Shown: piece after piece, positions 16,809-24,538 of the stretch
How positions within the stretch are numbered: the stretch's first letter is position 1
Layout of the letters: each line of letters starts with the position of its first letter
Assembly (NCBI GenBank): GCA_035995985.1
Contig: DASYJY010000238.1
Coordinates: forward strand, 1-45,810
From: JADGNZ01 sp035995985
GTDB taxonomy: Bacteria; Acidobacteriota; Thermoanaerobaculia; Gp7-AA8
Length of the DNA stretch: 45,810 nt
Direction: 5' to 3'
Translations under genes and position numbers: made by a program
The notes under the pieces: model-generated
Databases searched by the model: none
Told to the model about the DNA's origin: nothing
Seen by the model: the letters and a program-made list of their open reading frames with translations, nothing else

Positions 16809-17615
16809 ATGGCCTTCCAGGGATCGCTCAAAGAGCTTCCGCTGCCCGACATCATCCAGTTGGTCAGCGTATCCGGAAAGACGGGCAAGTTCACTCTCTC
16901 CCGAGATCACGACCGCGGCTACATCTACCTGAAAAACGGGCAGATGGTGCACGCCACGGTCGGTGAGTTGGTCGGCGAGGAAGCGATCTACGCGCTCGCC
17001 ATCTGGAATCAGGGAGACTTTCAATTCGGTCCCGGCGAAGAGCCCGACCGGCAGACCATCACCAAGTCGAACACGAACCTGTTGATGGAAGCCGCGCGCC
17101 GTCTCGACGAGTGGCGGGTGCTTTCGAAGAAGGTTCCCTCGGTCGATTACGTCCCCGAACTGCAGGTGCGCGAATCGCGTCACGAGCAGATCACGCTGAA
17201 TCCGCAGGAGTGGCTGCTGGTCACGCGTATCGACGGCCATCGCTCCATCTCGGACATCGGCAAGGTGCTCAACATCTCCTCGTTCGAGGTCGCCAAAATC
17301 CTCTACGGGATGATCACCGGCGAGCTGGTCGCCTTAAAAAAAAAGTCTGAATTCGTTCGAGACGAAGAGAGCGGCGAGCTAGTCGACCTGGCCGCGCGCA
17401 TCCGAACAATCGCCGAGGAGTACATCGGCAACAGCGCGCACAAAACCATCGAGAAGCATTTCCTGCGCGCCCTCGACGGCATCATGAGCGGCGACGGCGA
17501 ACAAGCGGTCGATGCGATGGTGATCGAGTTCGAGAAGACCGCATCGCTGCTGCGCGGCCTCGCTGTGACCGAGCAGTTGCGCTCGCGCATCAGCGAATTG
17601 CGCACGGCGGTCTAA
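16809..17615 (+). CDS. DUF4388 (PATAN) domain protein
   Basis: A 268-aa cytosolic protein. Residues 1-100 form a DUF4388/PATAN domain (MAFQGSLKELPLPDIIQL, then GYIYLKNGQMVHATVGELVGEEA). Residues 130-185 look like a winged-helix region (LVTRIDGHRSISDIG, then SFEVAKILYGMI). The C-terminal third is helical. PATAN proteins are known from response-regulator and surface-motility networks of cyanobacteria and deltaproteobacteria, where they act as protein-binding adaptors; the partner here is unknown. I chose the ATG at 16809 because the domain normally starts MAFQG; a GTG at 16761 is in frame. A dispersed repeat follows the TAA stop by 8 bp. Confidence 0.85.
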   Translation: MAFQGSLKELPLPDIIQLVSVSGKTGKFTLSRDHDRGYIYLKNGQMVHATVGELVGEEAIYALAIWNQGDFQFGPGEEPDRQTITKSNTNLLMEAARRLDEWRVLSKKVPSVDYVPELQVRESRHEQITLNPQEWLLVTRIDGHRSISDIGKVLNISSFEVAKILYGMITGELVALKKKSEFVRDEESGELVDLAARIRTIAEEYIGNSAHKTIEKHFLRALDGIMSGDGEQAVDAMVIEFEKTASLLRGLAVTEQLRSRISELRTAV

Positions 17616-17623
17616 ATCCGTTT

Positions 17624-17680
17624 AACCGCAGAGGCACTGAGGACACAGAGAAACCTCTGTGATCTCTGTGTCTCTGTGGT
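17624..17680. repeat. dispersed hairpin repeat of the ACCGCAGAGGCAC / CTCTGTGGT type
   Basis: The left arm (17624-17651) is built of about 8-bp purine-rich units (CGCAGAGG, CACTGAGG, ACACAGAG). The right arm (17654-17680) is an approximate reverse complement ending CTCTGTGGT. It lies between the DUF4388 stop and the ABC transporter gene. From memory, similar repeats are scattered through many environmental bacterial genomes. Confidence 0.85.
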
Positions 17681-17715
17681 GATAACCGTCTCCTTCGACC
17701 CGCGTATACCTCCGC

Positions 17716-18576
17716 ATGCTCGTCCTCGACGGCGTCAATAAGAAGTTTCGCGGCGGCAACTTCGGCGTCCGCGATCTCTCCCTCTCCATCGGCGGCGGCG
17801 TCCTCGGGCTCCTCGGACCGAACGGCGCCGGCAAGACGACGCTGATGCAGATGATCGCCACGATCACGCGGCCGACCTCGGGAACGATTCGCTTTCAGGA
17901 CATCGATGCCGTTCGCGATCCCGACGCCATCCGCAGAAAACTCGGCTATCTGCCGCAGGACTTCGGCGTCTACGACAACCTCACCGCGATCGAGTTTCTC
18001 AGCTACTTCGCCGCGCTGAAAGGTGTGCACAGCCGCGCGCGCGTCAACCAGATGCTGGAGATGGTGAACCTGCACAACGTCGCCAAACGCGCGGTCGGCG
18101 GATTCTCCGGCGGCATGAAGCAGCGCCTCGGCATCGCGCAAGCGCTGATCAACGATCCCGATCTGGTCATCGTCGACGAGCCGACCGCGGGACTCGATCC
18201 CGAGGAGCGTGTGCGATTTCGCAATGTGCTCGCGGATGTCGGGCTGGGCAAGCTAGTGATCCTTTCCACGCACATCGTCTCGGACGTCGAGTCGGTGGCG
18301 ACGCACATCGCCATCATGAACGCCGGCTCCATCATCGCGTGCGCCACTCCCGAAGAGCTGATGCGCAGTGCCGAGGGAAGCGTGTGGGAGCTGGTGGTGC
18401 CGTCGGAACGGTTCGATGAGCTGCGGCGCACCGCGCGTGTTTCGAGTGCCGTGCGCAAGTCGGATGGCGTGCATGTGCGCATCGTCAGCAGCGACGTGCC
18501 GCGCGGCGCGTCCGCGGCGGAGCCGACGCTCGAGGATGCATTTCTCTACACGATGAGCACGAAGGCCGCGGCGTGA
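17716..18576 (+). CDS. ABC transporter ATP-binding protein
   Basis: A 286-aa ABC ATPase of the ABC-2 export type. Walker A is at about 36-43 (GPNGAGKTT), the signature at about 132-137 (SGGMKQR) and Walker B with the catalytic glutamate at about 150-156 (LVIVDEP), followed by the D-loop (AGLDP) and H-loop (ILSTHIVSDVE). It powers the permease encoded directly downstream, with which it overlaps by 4 bp. The substrate cannot be predicted. TATACC (17705-17710), 5 nt before the ATG and without a ribosome site, fits a leaderless mRNA. Confidence 0.92.
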   Translation: MLVLDGVNKKFRGGNFGVRDLSLSIGGGVLGLLGPNGAGKTTLMQMIATITRPTSGTIRFQDIDAVRDPDAIRRKLGYLPQDFGVYDNLTAIEFLSYFAALKGVHSRARVNQMLEMVNLHNVAKRAVGGFSGGMKQRLGIAQALINDPDLVIVDEPTAGLDPEERVRFRNVLADVGLGKLVILSTHIVSDVESVATHIAIMNAGSIIACATPEELMRSAEGSVWELVVPSERFDELRRTARVSSAVRKSDGVHVRIVSSDVPRGASAAEPTLEDAFLYTMSTKAAA

Positions 18577-20087
18577 GCCATAACTCGACAGGTCGCATTG
18601 CCGCCATCATCCGCGCCGACTTTCTGATCCGCTTCCGCCGCCTTTCGACGGTGATCATCTTCCTGTTCCTGAGTGGCTTCGCGTACGTGTGGGTGCCCGA
18701 CGCTGCAACGGGCCGCACGCTGATGCAGATCAACGGCGCGCGCGTGCTCTACAACTCCGCCGCGATCGGGATGGGGACGTCGATGCTGGCGTCGGTCTTC
18801 ATCGGGCTGTTCGGCTTCTACGTCGTGTCGAACGCCGTCCGGCGCGACGTGAACTCGCGCTGCGGCTACGTCATCGCCTCGACGACGATGCGCAGCGGCG
18901 AGTACATCATCGGCAAGTTCCTGGGCAATGTCGTCTTCCTGACGACGTTCATCAGCGGCTATATGGCGGCATCGATGGCCATGCTGCTCGTGCGCGGTGA
19001 GGCGCCGCTGGAGCCGCTGATTTTCATGAAGCAGTACGCGATCGTGACGCCGTCGACGATCGTCTTCATCTCGGTTGCCGCGATCGTCTTCGAATCGATT
19101 CCGTGGCTTTCCGGCCGCTTCGGCGACGTCTTCTACTTTTTTGTCTACGCGGCGTCGCTCGGAATCGTGGCCAGCTCGATGGAACAGGGCGGCGGGGGAG
19201 TGCTGCGCTTCTTCGACTTCAGCAGCTTCGGCTACCTGATGGAACAGTGCCGCGAGACGTTTCACACGACGTCAATGTCGATCGGAGCGTCGAGTTTCAA
19301 TGCCGCCAAAGCACCGATCACGATCGCGGGACTCAATCTCGCCGGCGATGCGTGGGCCACGCGCCTGGTGTCGACGATCACGCCGATTCCGATGCTTCTG
19401 CTGGCGCGAGTTTTCTTTCATCGCTTCGATCCCGCGCGGATCCGCGCCGCCGGCGTGAAAGGAAAACGCGGCTGGATGCGCAGCTTCAACGCGCTCGCCA
19501 AACCATTCGTCCGTCCGCTAGCCGCGATTCCCGTGCGCGGCGCTGCGATGACCGACGCGATGATGACCTTCGCCATCACACCATTCGCGGGCATCGCGCT
19601 GATCGGCATCACCATCGCTTCGCTGGCAAGTCCGAAATCGCTCCCGATCACGTTCGCCATCGCCGCGATCGTCATCTCCGACATCGCCTCGCGCGACCGC
19701 CGCGCCGGCACGACCGCTCTCCTCTCCGCGTCTCCGCGCCTCCGCGAGAACACCGTCCTCTGGAAATTCGCGTCCGCATCGATCCTCGCGGCGATGCTTC
19801 TGATCGTTCCACTCGTGCGTAGCCCGATTTCCGTCATCACCGGCATTCTGCTCATCGCGGCCGCCGCAACATCGCTCGGCGTGATCAGCGGCAATCCAAA
19901 GACATTCATCGTCCTCTTCCTGACGTTCTGGTACATCGTCGTCAACGACCATGGGAAGGCAAAGGCGCTCGACTTCGCGGGGTTCTACGGCCCGCCGCCG
20001 ATGGGCGTGGTCGTCATGTACGTGGGGATTGCGATGGCGTTCCTTGCCACAGCGGCCATCGTGTATCGCGCGCGACTGTCAGTGTGA
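18573..20087 (+). CDS. ABC-2 type transporter permease
   Basis: A 504-aa protein beginning at a GTG that overlaps the ATPase stop by 4 bp. It has about 12 hydrophobic helices in two sets of six: about 20-260, and 320-500 after a cytoplasmic linker rich in R and K. This doubled arrangement suggests a fused pair of ABC-2 half-permeases. With the ATPase it should form an exporter or a membrane-reorganising ABC complex of unknown substrate. The gene ends 10 bp before a long palindromic element. Confidence 0.85.
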   Translation: MSHNSTGRIAAIIRADFLIRFRRLSTVIIFLFLSGFAYVWVPDAATGRTLMQINGARVLYNSAAIGMGTSMLASVFIGLFGFYVVSNAVRRDVNSRCGYVIASTTMRSGEYIIGKFLGNVVFLTTFISGYMAASMAMLLVRGEAPLEPLIFMKQYAIVTPSTIVFISVAAIVFESIPWLSGRFGDVFYFFVYAASLGIVASSMEQGGGGVLRFFDFSSFGYLMEQCRETFHTTSMSIGASSFNAAKAPITIAGLNLAGDAWATRLVSTITPIPMLLLARVFFHRFDPARIRAAGVKGKRGWMRSFNALAKPFVRPLAAIPVRGAAMTDAMMTFAITPFAGIALIGITIASLASPKSLPITFAIAAIVISDIASRDRRAGTTALLSASPRLRENTVLWKFASASILAAMLLIVPLVRSPISVITGILLIAAAATSLGVISGNPKTFIVLFLTFWYIVVNDHGKAKALDFAGFYGPPPMGVVVMYVGIAMAFLATAAIVYRARLSV

Positions 20088-20097
20088 TCGGCGGCCA

Positions 20098-20466
20098 ATG
20101 TGGCACAGACCACAGATGTCCAAATTAGCTGGGAGTCGCGATGCGTGGATTCCTGCAGGGCTGCCGCGCGCGGCACGAAGCCGCCGGAGGTGGCTCGTAC
20201 GGTAGCCGGTGGTCGCGTGCGAAGCGCGAGACCACCGGATTGACGAGCGCGCCCCGATTTTCCGACCGCGGCAGCGGTCGCGGAGGGAATCCACGCGCTT
20301 GGTATTTGATACGCGACCCCGGCCGGGGTCGATGAACCATCCGCGCTATTTTCCGGTGGTCTCTCGCTCCGCGAGCGACCACCGGCTACCCTACGAGTCG
20401 CCTCCGGCGACGGCGTTCCTCTAATTTGGACACGTCTGGGCACAGACACTCTTATCTGTGCCACAT
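20098..20466. repeat. 0.37-kb palindromic intergenic element with nested inverted repeats
   Basis: Between two convergent genes. Nested inverted repeats are visible: ATGTGGCACAGA (20098-20109) with TCTGTGCCACAT (20455-20466); TGTCCAAATTAG (20117-20128) with CTAATTTGGACA (20421-20432); GCGTGGATTCC (about 20143) with GGAATCCACGCG (about 20290); and a roughly 35-bp imperfect pair, CGCCGGAGGTGGCTC...GTAGCCGGTGGTCGC against its counterpart at about 20377-20412. Two central hairpins lie inside (CGACCGCGG.../CGACCCCGG...). The short open frames inside are by-products of the symmetry. No transposase is present. It resembles a MITE-like or multi-REP insertion. Confidence 0.85.
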
Positions 20467-21341
20467 CACTTCTTCGCTTCGCTCACCAGCGTCGCCAGCC
20501 ACGCATCGGTCTTGATGAACCCTTTGCCCCACGCATCCCACGGCGCCAGGATGTTCTCCGCTTTCATCTGATCGAGCGTCTTGCCGGCGGCGAGTGCCGT
20601 CGCAACCGCTTTCGTCGTGCCGCGGAGCACGTCGGCGAACGCGCGCAGGCCGGCTTTGTCGGAGAGCGGACCGTGACCTGGGATCACTTTCGCGTCGTCC
20701 GGCATCGTCGAGAGGACCTTGTCAACCGCGGCGAGCATCCCTTTGACGCTACCGCCGTTGTCGGCGTCGACGAAGGGGTACATGCCGTTGAAGAAGTCAT
20801 CGCCCATGTGCACCACGTTCGACTGCGTGAAGAAGATGATCGAGTCGCCGTCAGTGTGGCCGTGGGGGAAGTGGACGGCGCGGATGTCTTCGCCGTTCAC
20901 GTGAATCGTGGCGCGGTCATTGAACGTGATCACCGGCAGCGCATCCTTCGGCGCGGGCGGCGTGGCGTTGCCCATCACGGTCGTGCCGGCGGCGAGACGC
21001 GTGCGCACGTTTTCGTGAGCGATGATCGGGCCGTCGTGACCGAAGATCGCGTTCCCGCCGGTGTGATCGCCGTGGTAGTGCGTGTTGAGGATGAACTTGA
21101 TCGGTTTCGCGGTGATGCCGTGCAACGCCTCGCGGATCTTCGGCGCGAGCGGCGCGAACTGGTCGTCGACAATGACGATCCCGTCGTCGCCTGACGACAC
21201 GCCGATGTTGCCGCCGGCGCCTGTGAGCATGTACACGGTGCCCGCCACCTTCTGTACTTTGATCTCGATCTTGCTGAAATCCTGCTGGGCGAAGACAGAG
21301 GTGGCGGCGAAGGCGACGATGACGATCATCAGGTTGCGCAT
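20466..21341 (-). CDS. exported metallo-beta-lactamase-fold hydrolase
   Basis: A 291-aa protein with a signal peptide (1-19, ending VFAQ). The zinc-binding HxHxDH motif is H88, H90, D92 and H93 in NTHYHGDHTGG. Further ligands are H162 (HGHTDGD), D181 (HMGDDFF) and a late histidine in VIPGHGP. This matches the periplasmic MBL subgroup that includes class B beta-lactamases and quinoprotein-relay hydrolases. A beta-lactamase role is possible but not shown. The long in-frame upstream extension overlaps two genes on the other strand, so I chose the ATG at 21341. The stop overlaps the outer arm of the palindromic element. Confidence 0.88.
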   Translation of the reverse strand: MRNLMIVIVAFAATSVFAQQDFSKIEIKVQKVAGTVYMLTGAGGNIGVSSGDDGIVIVDDQFAPLAPKIREALHGITAKPIKFILNTHYHGDHTGGNAIFGHDGPIIAHENVRTRLAAGTTVMGNATPPAPKDALPVITFNDRATIHVNGEDIRAVHFPHGHTDGDSIIFFTQSNVVHMGDDFFNGMYPFVDADNGGSVKGMLAAVDKVLSTMPDDAKVIPGHGPLSDKAGLRAFADVLRGTTKAVATALAAGKTLDQMKAENILAPWDAWGKGFIKTDAWLATLVSEAKK

Positions 21342-21356
21342 GACGGCGGATTGTAG

Positions 21357-21668
21357 ATGAGGTCGACCGAGACCATCGTGCGCATCGGCTATCCATGGTG
21401 GCTGCGCCTCTTTCTGCATCGCCGTACGATCGCCATCACCCTCGGGCGGCGCATCTACGTCGCGGAAGGACACGCCAGCGATGCGCTTCTGCGGCATGAG
21501 CTGGTGCACGTTCGTCAGGCAGGCGAGCTGGGGATTCTTCGATTCCTGTGGCGCTACGTCGCGGAGTACGTACGGAACCGCCGCCGCGGGATGCCGCACG
21601 ATGACGCGTATCGCGCGATCTCTTTCGAAGCCGAGGCCTTCGCAGAAGAGGGCGGGCAAACCGTATAA
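21357..21668 (+). CDS. small HExxH zincin-like protein
   Basis: A 103-aa protein with H47-E48-L-V-H51 (RHELVHVRQAGELG), a zinc-protease-like motif, preceded by ITLGRRIYV as in DUF4157-type minimal zincins. A third ligand could be an acidic residue in FEAEAFAEE (about 90-98). No signal peptide is seen. It may be a small peptidase or a peptidase-derived binding domain. Its start lies only 15 bp from the divergent MBL gene start, so each promoter must lie within the other's coding region, or this start is misplaced. TATAAT at 21664-21669 spans its stop and may drive the next gene. Confidence 0.65.
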   Translation: MRSTETIVRIGYPWWLRLFLHRRTIAITLGRRIYVAEGHASDALLRHELVHVRQAGELGILRFLWRYVAEYVRNRRRGMPHDDAYRAISFEAEAFAEEGGQTV

Positions 21669-21690
21669 TCGCGCCTTCGCGAACATCCTG

Positions 21691-22848
21691 ATGATCCAAT
21701 TCCACGCGCTCGAAATCCCGCAGCTGGAACGCTTTCTGGAGCGCCAGAAAGCGGGACTCTCACTCAAAAGCGACATCGATCTCGACCTCATCCTTCGCCA
21801 GATTCTGCAGAAGGCGAACGAGTTCGTGCCGTCGGAATCGGGCTCGATCCTTCTCGACGATCCCTTCCGCAAAGTGGCCACGCGCCGCGACAATGAACTC
21901 GTCTTCATCGCCACCTTCGGCCACGCCAGCCGCAACCTCATCGGCCAGCGGCTCTCCGCGAAGTTCGGCATCGTCGGGCAGGTCTATCAGACCGGAACGC
22001 CGTATGTTTCCGCCGACGTGAAGGAGGACGACTTCTTCTACGCCGAGTTCGACGAGCAGCTCGGCCACAAAACGCACTCCGTCGTTTGCGTTCCGATCTA
22101 CATCGGTAAGACCGTCTGCGGCGTGCTCGAGCTGATCAACCGTCTCGACGGCGACATTTTCACGGAGCGCGACAAGACGCTGCTGGAGATCTTTGCCGGT
22201 TACACCTCATTCACGCTGCAGAACGCGCTCGATGCCAAGCGCGCGCACGAGCTGGCGAAGAAGGACGACCTGACCGGCCTGTACAACGATCGCTGGTTCA
22301 ACGTACGCCTCACCGAAACGCTCTCCGACGCGCGCAAGAGCGGCAATGAAGCGGTGCTGATCTTCATGGATCTCGATCGTTTCAAAGCGATCAACGACGG
22401 ACACGGTCATCTCGCCGGCAGCCAGGTTCTGCGCGAAGTCGGCTTCCTGCTGAAACGAATCGTCCAGCAGGGTGACGCCACTGTCGCGCGCTATGGCGGC
22501 GACGAGTTCGTGATCGTTCTTCCAAACACGAAACTCGAAGAGGGCATCGCCGTCTGCGAAGACATCCGGCGTACGATCGAGGAGACGGAGTTCCTGTCGC
22601 GCGAGTGGGGATTCAGCATGCCGCCGCTTCACCTGGCCGGCCTCCTTTCCGCCTCACTCGGCATTGCCCAACACCTGCCGGTCACTTACTCGAACGCGTC
22701 TCTCGATCAGGAGAAAAGCGATCTCCTCCGCCGCGCCGACGCCGCCATGTACCGCGCCAAATCGCTCGGCAAGAATCTCGTCGTGGTCAGCAGAGTGGGC
22801 GAGGAATTGCAACCGGCGGCGATGGTGGCTAGTCGATCAGTAGATTAG
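21691..22848 (+). CDS. GAF-GGDEF diguanylate cyclase
   Basis: A 385-aa cytosolic protein. A GAF sensor domain covers about 28-180 (SGSILLDD ... FGIVGQVYQTGTPYVSADV) and a GGDEF domain about 200-365. The catalytic GGDEF is intact (about 269-273, RYGGDEF), so it should make cyclic di-GMP. The I-site position reads QQGD instead of RxxD, so feedback inhibition by product is probably lost, unlike in the cyclase at the left edge. A 20-residue insert follows GGDEF (about 298-318). The start at 21691 lies 22 bp after the zincin stop, with TATAAT at 21664-21669. The last residues (SRSVD) and the TAG stop are encoded by repeat copy C. Confidence 0.9.
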   Translation: MIQFHALEIPQLERFLERQKAGLSLKSDIDLDLILRQILQKANEFVPSESGSILLDDPFRKVATRRDNELVFIATFGHASRNLIGQRLSAKFGIVGQVYQTGTPYVSADVKEDDFFYAEFDEQLGHKTHSVVCVPIYIGKTVCGVLELINRLDGDIFTERDKTLLEIFAGYTSFTLQNALDAKRAHELAKKDDLTGLYNDRWFNVRLTETLSDARKSGNEAVLIFMDLDRFKAINDGHGHLAGSQVLREVGFLLKRIVQQGDATVARYGGDEFVIVLPNTKLEEGIAVCEDIRRTIEETEFLSREWGFSMPPLHLAGLLSASLGIAQHLPVTYSNASLDQEKSDLLRRADAAMYRAKSLGKNLVVVSRVGEELQPAAMVASRSVD

Positions 22849-22903
22849 TGGATCAGGGAACTGTCTGCCGTCCTATCTACTGATCACAATCTACTGATCC
22901 ACT
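22831..22903. repeat. hairpin repeat of 8-bp AGTNGATN units (copy C)
   Basis: The left arm (22831-22856) reads AGTCGATC AGTAGATT AGTGGATC. The right arm (about 22873-22903) is largely its inverse. The left arm encodes the last five residues and the stop codon of the GAF-GGDEF protein. The element separates that gene from glutamine synthetase and may terminate or attenuate transcription. Confidence 0.88.
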
Positions 22904-22946
22904 GCTTCTGCTATCTTTCGAAATCTCAATTTGGAGGTTGACGTCC

Positions 22947-23957
22947 TTGGCGAAAATCACTGCGGAGTACATTTGGATCGATGGGCAGAAGCCGACCGCG
23001 AAGCTTCGTTCGAAGACGAAGATTCTCGACGGCGCGAAGTCGCTGGCGGACATCCCGGAGTGGGGCTACGACGGCTCCAGCACGGAGCAGGCCACGGGGC
23101 ATTTCAGCGATCTGCTTTTGCGTCCCGTGAAAATGATGCCCGACCCGTTGCACCGCGAGGGCGACGTGCTCGTTCTGTGCGAGGTGCTCAATCCGGACGG
23201 CACCGTCCATCCGAGCAACACGCGCGCGTTTCTGCGGCAGGTGGCCGAGCAGTACAAGGATCACGATGCGTGGTTCGGCATCGAGCAGGAGTACACCTTC
23301 TTCGAGGGCAACCGTCCCCTCGGCTGGCCCGATCACGGATTTCCCGCGCCGCAGGGAGGCTACTACTGCGGCGTCGGAGCGGATGAAGTCTTCGGACGCG
23401 ACGTCGTCGAAGCACACGCCGATGCCTGCATGCGCGCCGGCATCCACATCGTCGGCACGAACGCCGAGGTCATGCCGGGACAGTGGGAGTTCCAGGTCGG
23501 AGCCCTGCCGGCGCCCGACATTGCGGACGAGCTCTGGCTCGCTCGCTGGCTGCTGTACCGCATCGGCGAAGAGTTCGGCGTCAGCGCGACGTTGTATCCG
23601 AAGCCAGTCAAGGGCGATTGGAATGGCGCCGGCGCGCACACGAACTTCTCCACGAAAGCGACGCGTGCCGAGGGCGGCATGAAGGTGATCGAGGAAGCGA
23701 TGAAGAAACTCGAACGCCGCCACGACGCACACATCAAGGTTTACGGCGCGCACAACGAAGAGCGTCTGACCGGCCTGCACGAAACCGCGCCGATCCACGC
23801 GTTCCGCTACGGCATCAGCGACCGCGGCGCCTCGGTGCGCATCCCGATGGCCACGGCCAATCAGGGATTCGGATACTTCGAAGACCGCCGTCCGGCCGCG
23901 AACATGGATCCGTATCAGGTCTGCGCACTTTTGATTGAAACCGTCTGCGGTCCCTGA
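22947..23957 (+). CDS. glutamine synthetase, type II (eukaryote-like)
   Basis: A 336-aa enzyme joining ammonia and glutamate with ATP. The length and motifs are those of GSII rather than the 450-residue bacterial GSI: WGYDGSSTEQATG at about 39-51, FGIEQEYTFF (metal-binding glutamates) at about 110-119, NGAGAHTNFST at about 227-237, and GAHNEERLTGLHET at about 268-281. Adenylylation control as in GSI is not expected. The start is a TTG at 22947, chosen because GGAGG (22933-22937) lies 9 nt upstream; another TTG at 22938 would abut it. GSII is common in eukaryotes and patchy in bacteria. Copy C of the 8-bp repeat lies upstream. Confidence 0.93.
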   Translation: MAKITAEYIWIDGQKPTAKLRSKTKILDGAKSLADIPEWGYDGSSTEQATGHFSDLLLRPVKMMPDPLHREGDVLVLCEVLNPDGTVHPSNTRAFLRQVAEQYKDHDAWFGIEQEYTFFEGNRPLGWPDHGFPAPQGGYYCGVGADEVFGRDVVEAHADACMRAGIHIVGTNAEVMPGQWEFQVGALPAPDIADELWLARWLLYRIGEEFGVSATLYPKPVKGDWNGAGAHTNFSTKATRAEGGMKVIEEAMKKLERRHDAHIKVYGAHNEERLTGLHETAPIHAFRYGISDRGASVRIPMATANQGFGYFEDRRPAANMDPYQVCALLIETVCGP

Positions 23958-24002
23958 CGTCATAGAATGCGGCGGCCGGTCAGACAGACCGGCTGCCGCG
24001 CA

Positions 24003-24320
24003 ATGCCGATGATCGAACTGCTGCTCAACGCAATCTGGCTGGCTATCGTCGCCGCCGCCTTCCTGGCGGTGCCGCGCCGCTCCAGCCGCGCCACGCTCGG
24101 CATCGCCTGCATCCTTATTCTGCTCTTCCCGATCATCTCCGTCTCCGACGATCTCGCGCTCGACGGCAACTCGCTCGAAGAAGCGCTGGCGATCATCGTC
24201 TGCATGCTGCTGCTGGCCGTGGCGTTCATGGCGCTGTCGCGTGTTCAGCACGTGATCCCGGCACCCGCGTTGATCCTGGTCACGATTCCGTCCGATCCGC
24301 GCTCTCCTCCTCGCGCCTAG
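24003..24320 (+). CDS. small hydrophobic membrane protein
   Basis: I do not recognise the family. The 105-aa product has two long hydrophobic segments (about 4-22 and 28-45) separated by RRSSRA, and a third at about 64-85 after an acidic stretch (SDDLALDGNSLEE), then a proline-rich tail. A start at 23967 is also open, but the ATG at 24003 begins right before the first helix. It follows glutamine synthetase by 45 bp and may be read from the same promoter. Confidence 0.55.
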   Translation: MPMIELLLNAIWLAIVAAAFLAVPRRSSRATLGIACILILLFPIISVSDDLALDGNSLEEALAIIVCMLLLAVAFMALSRVQHVIPAPALILVTIPSDPRSPPRA

Positions 24321-24475
24321 CCAGCCGGCCTCGCGCAGCGCGTTCGTTCTGAACGCGGCCTTTCCCATCGACGCCCTGCGTGAACTCCGGCCGTGAAATG
24401 GCGGCATCCTCGCGTGCTGGCTCCCCCTGGGCCGGCACACCGGGCTCGGGGGTGTCGCCTTTTGACGGCCGGTTT

Positions 24476-24538
24476 ATCCGCAGATGACGCAGATGTCTCA
24501 GATAGAAATCTGCGTTTGATCTGGCGCTATCTGCGGAT
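24476..24538. repeat. hairpin repeat of CGCAGATGA-type 9-bp units
   Basis: The terminal arms ATCCGCAGAT (24476-24485) and ATCTGCGGAT (24529-24538) are perfect inverses, with further CAGAT/ATCTG units inside. The right end touches the stop codon (TGA) of the catalase-fold gene on the minus strand. The preceding 24321-24475 holds GC-rich sequence with weak hairpins and no gene I can support. A solitary arm of this family is at 4038-4070. Confidence 0.88.

Noticed and set aside
20141..20424. Small genes inside the palindromic element
   Set aside because: Open frames on both strands mirror each other because of the inverted repeats; no codon or motif support.
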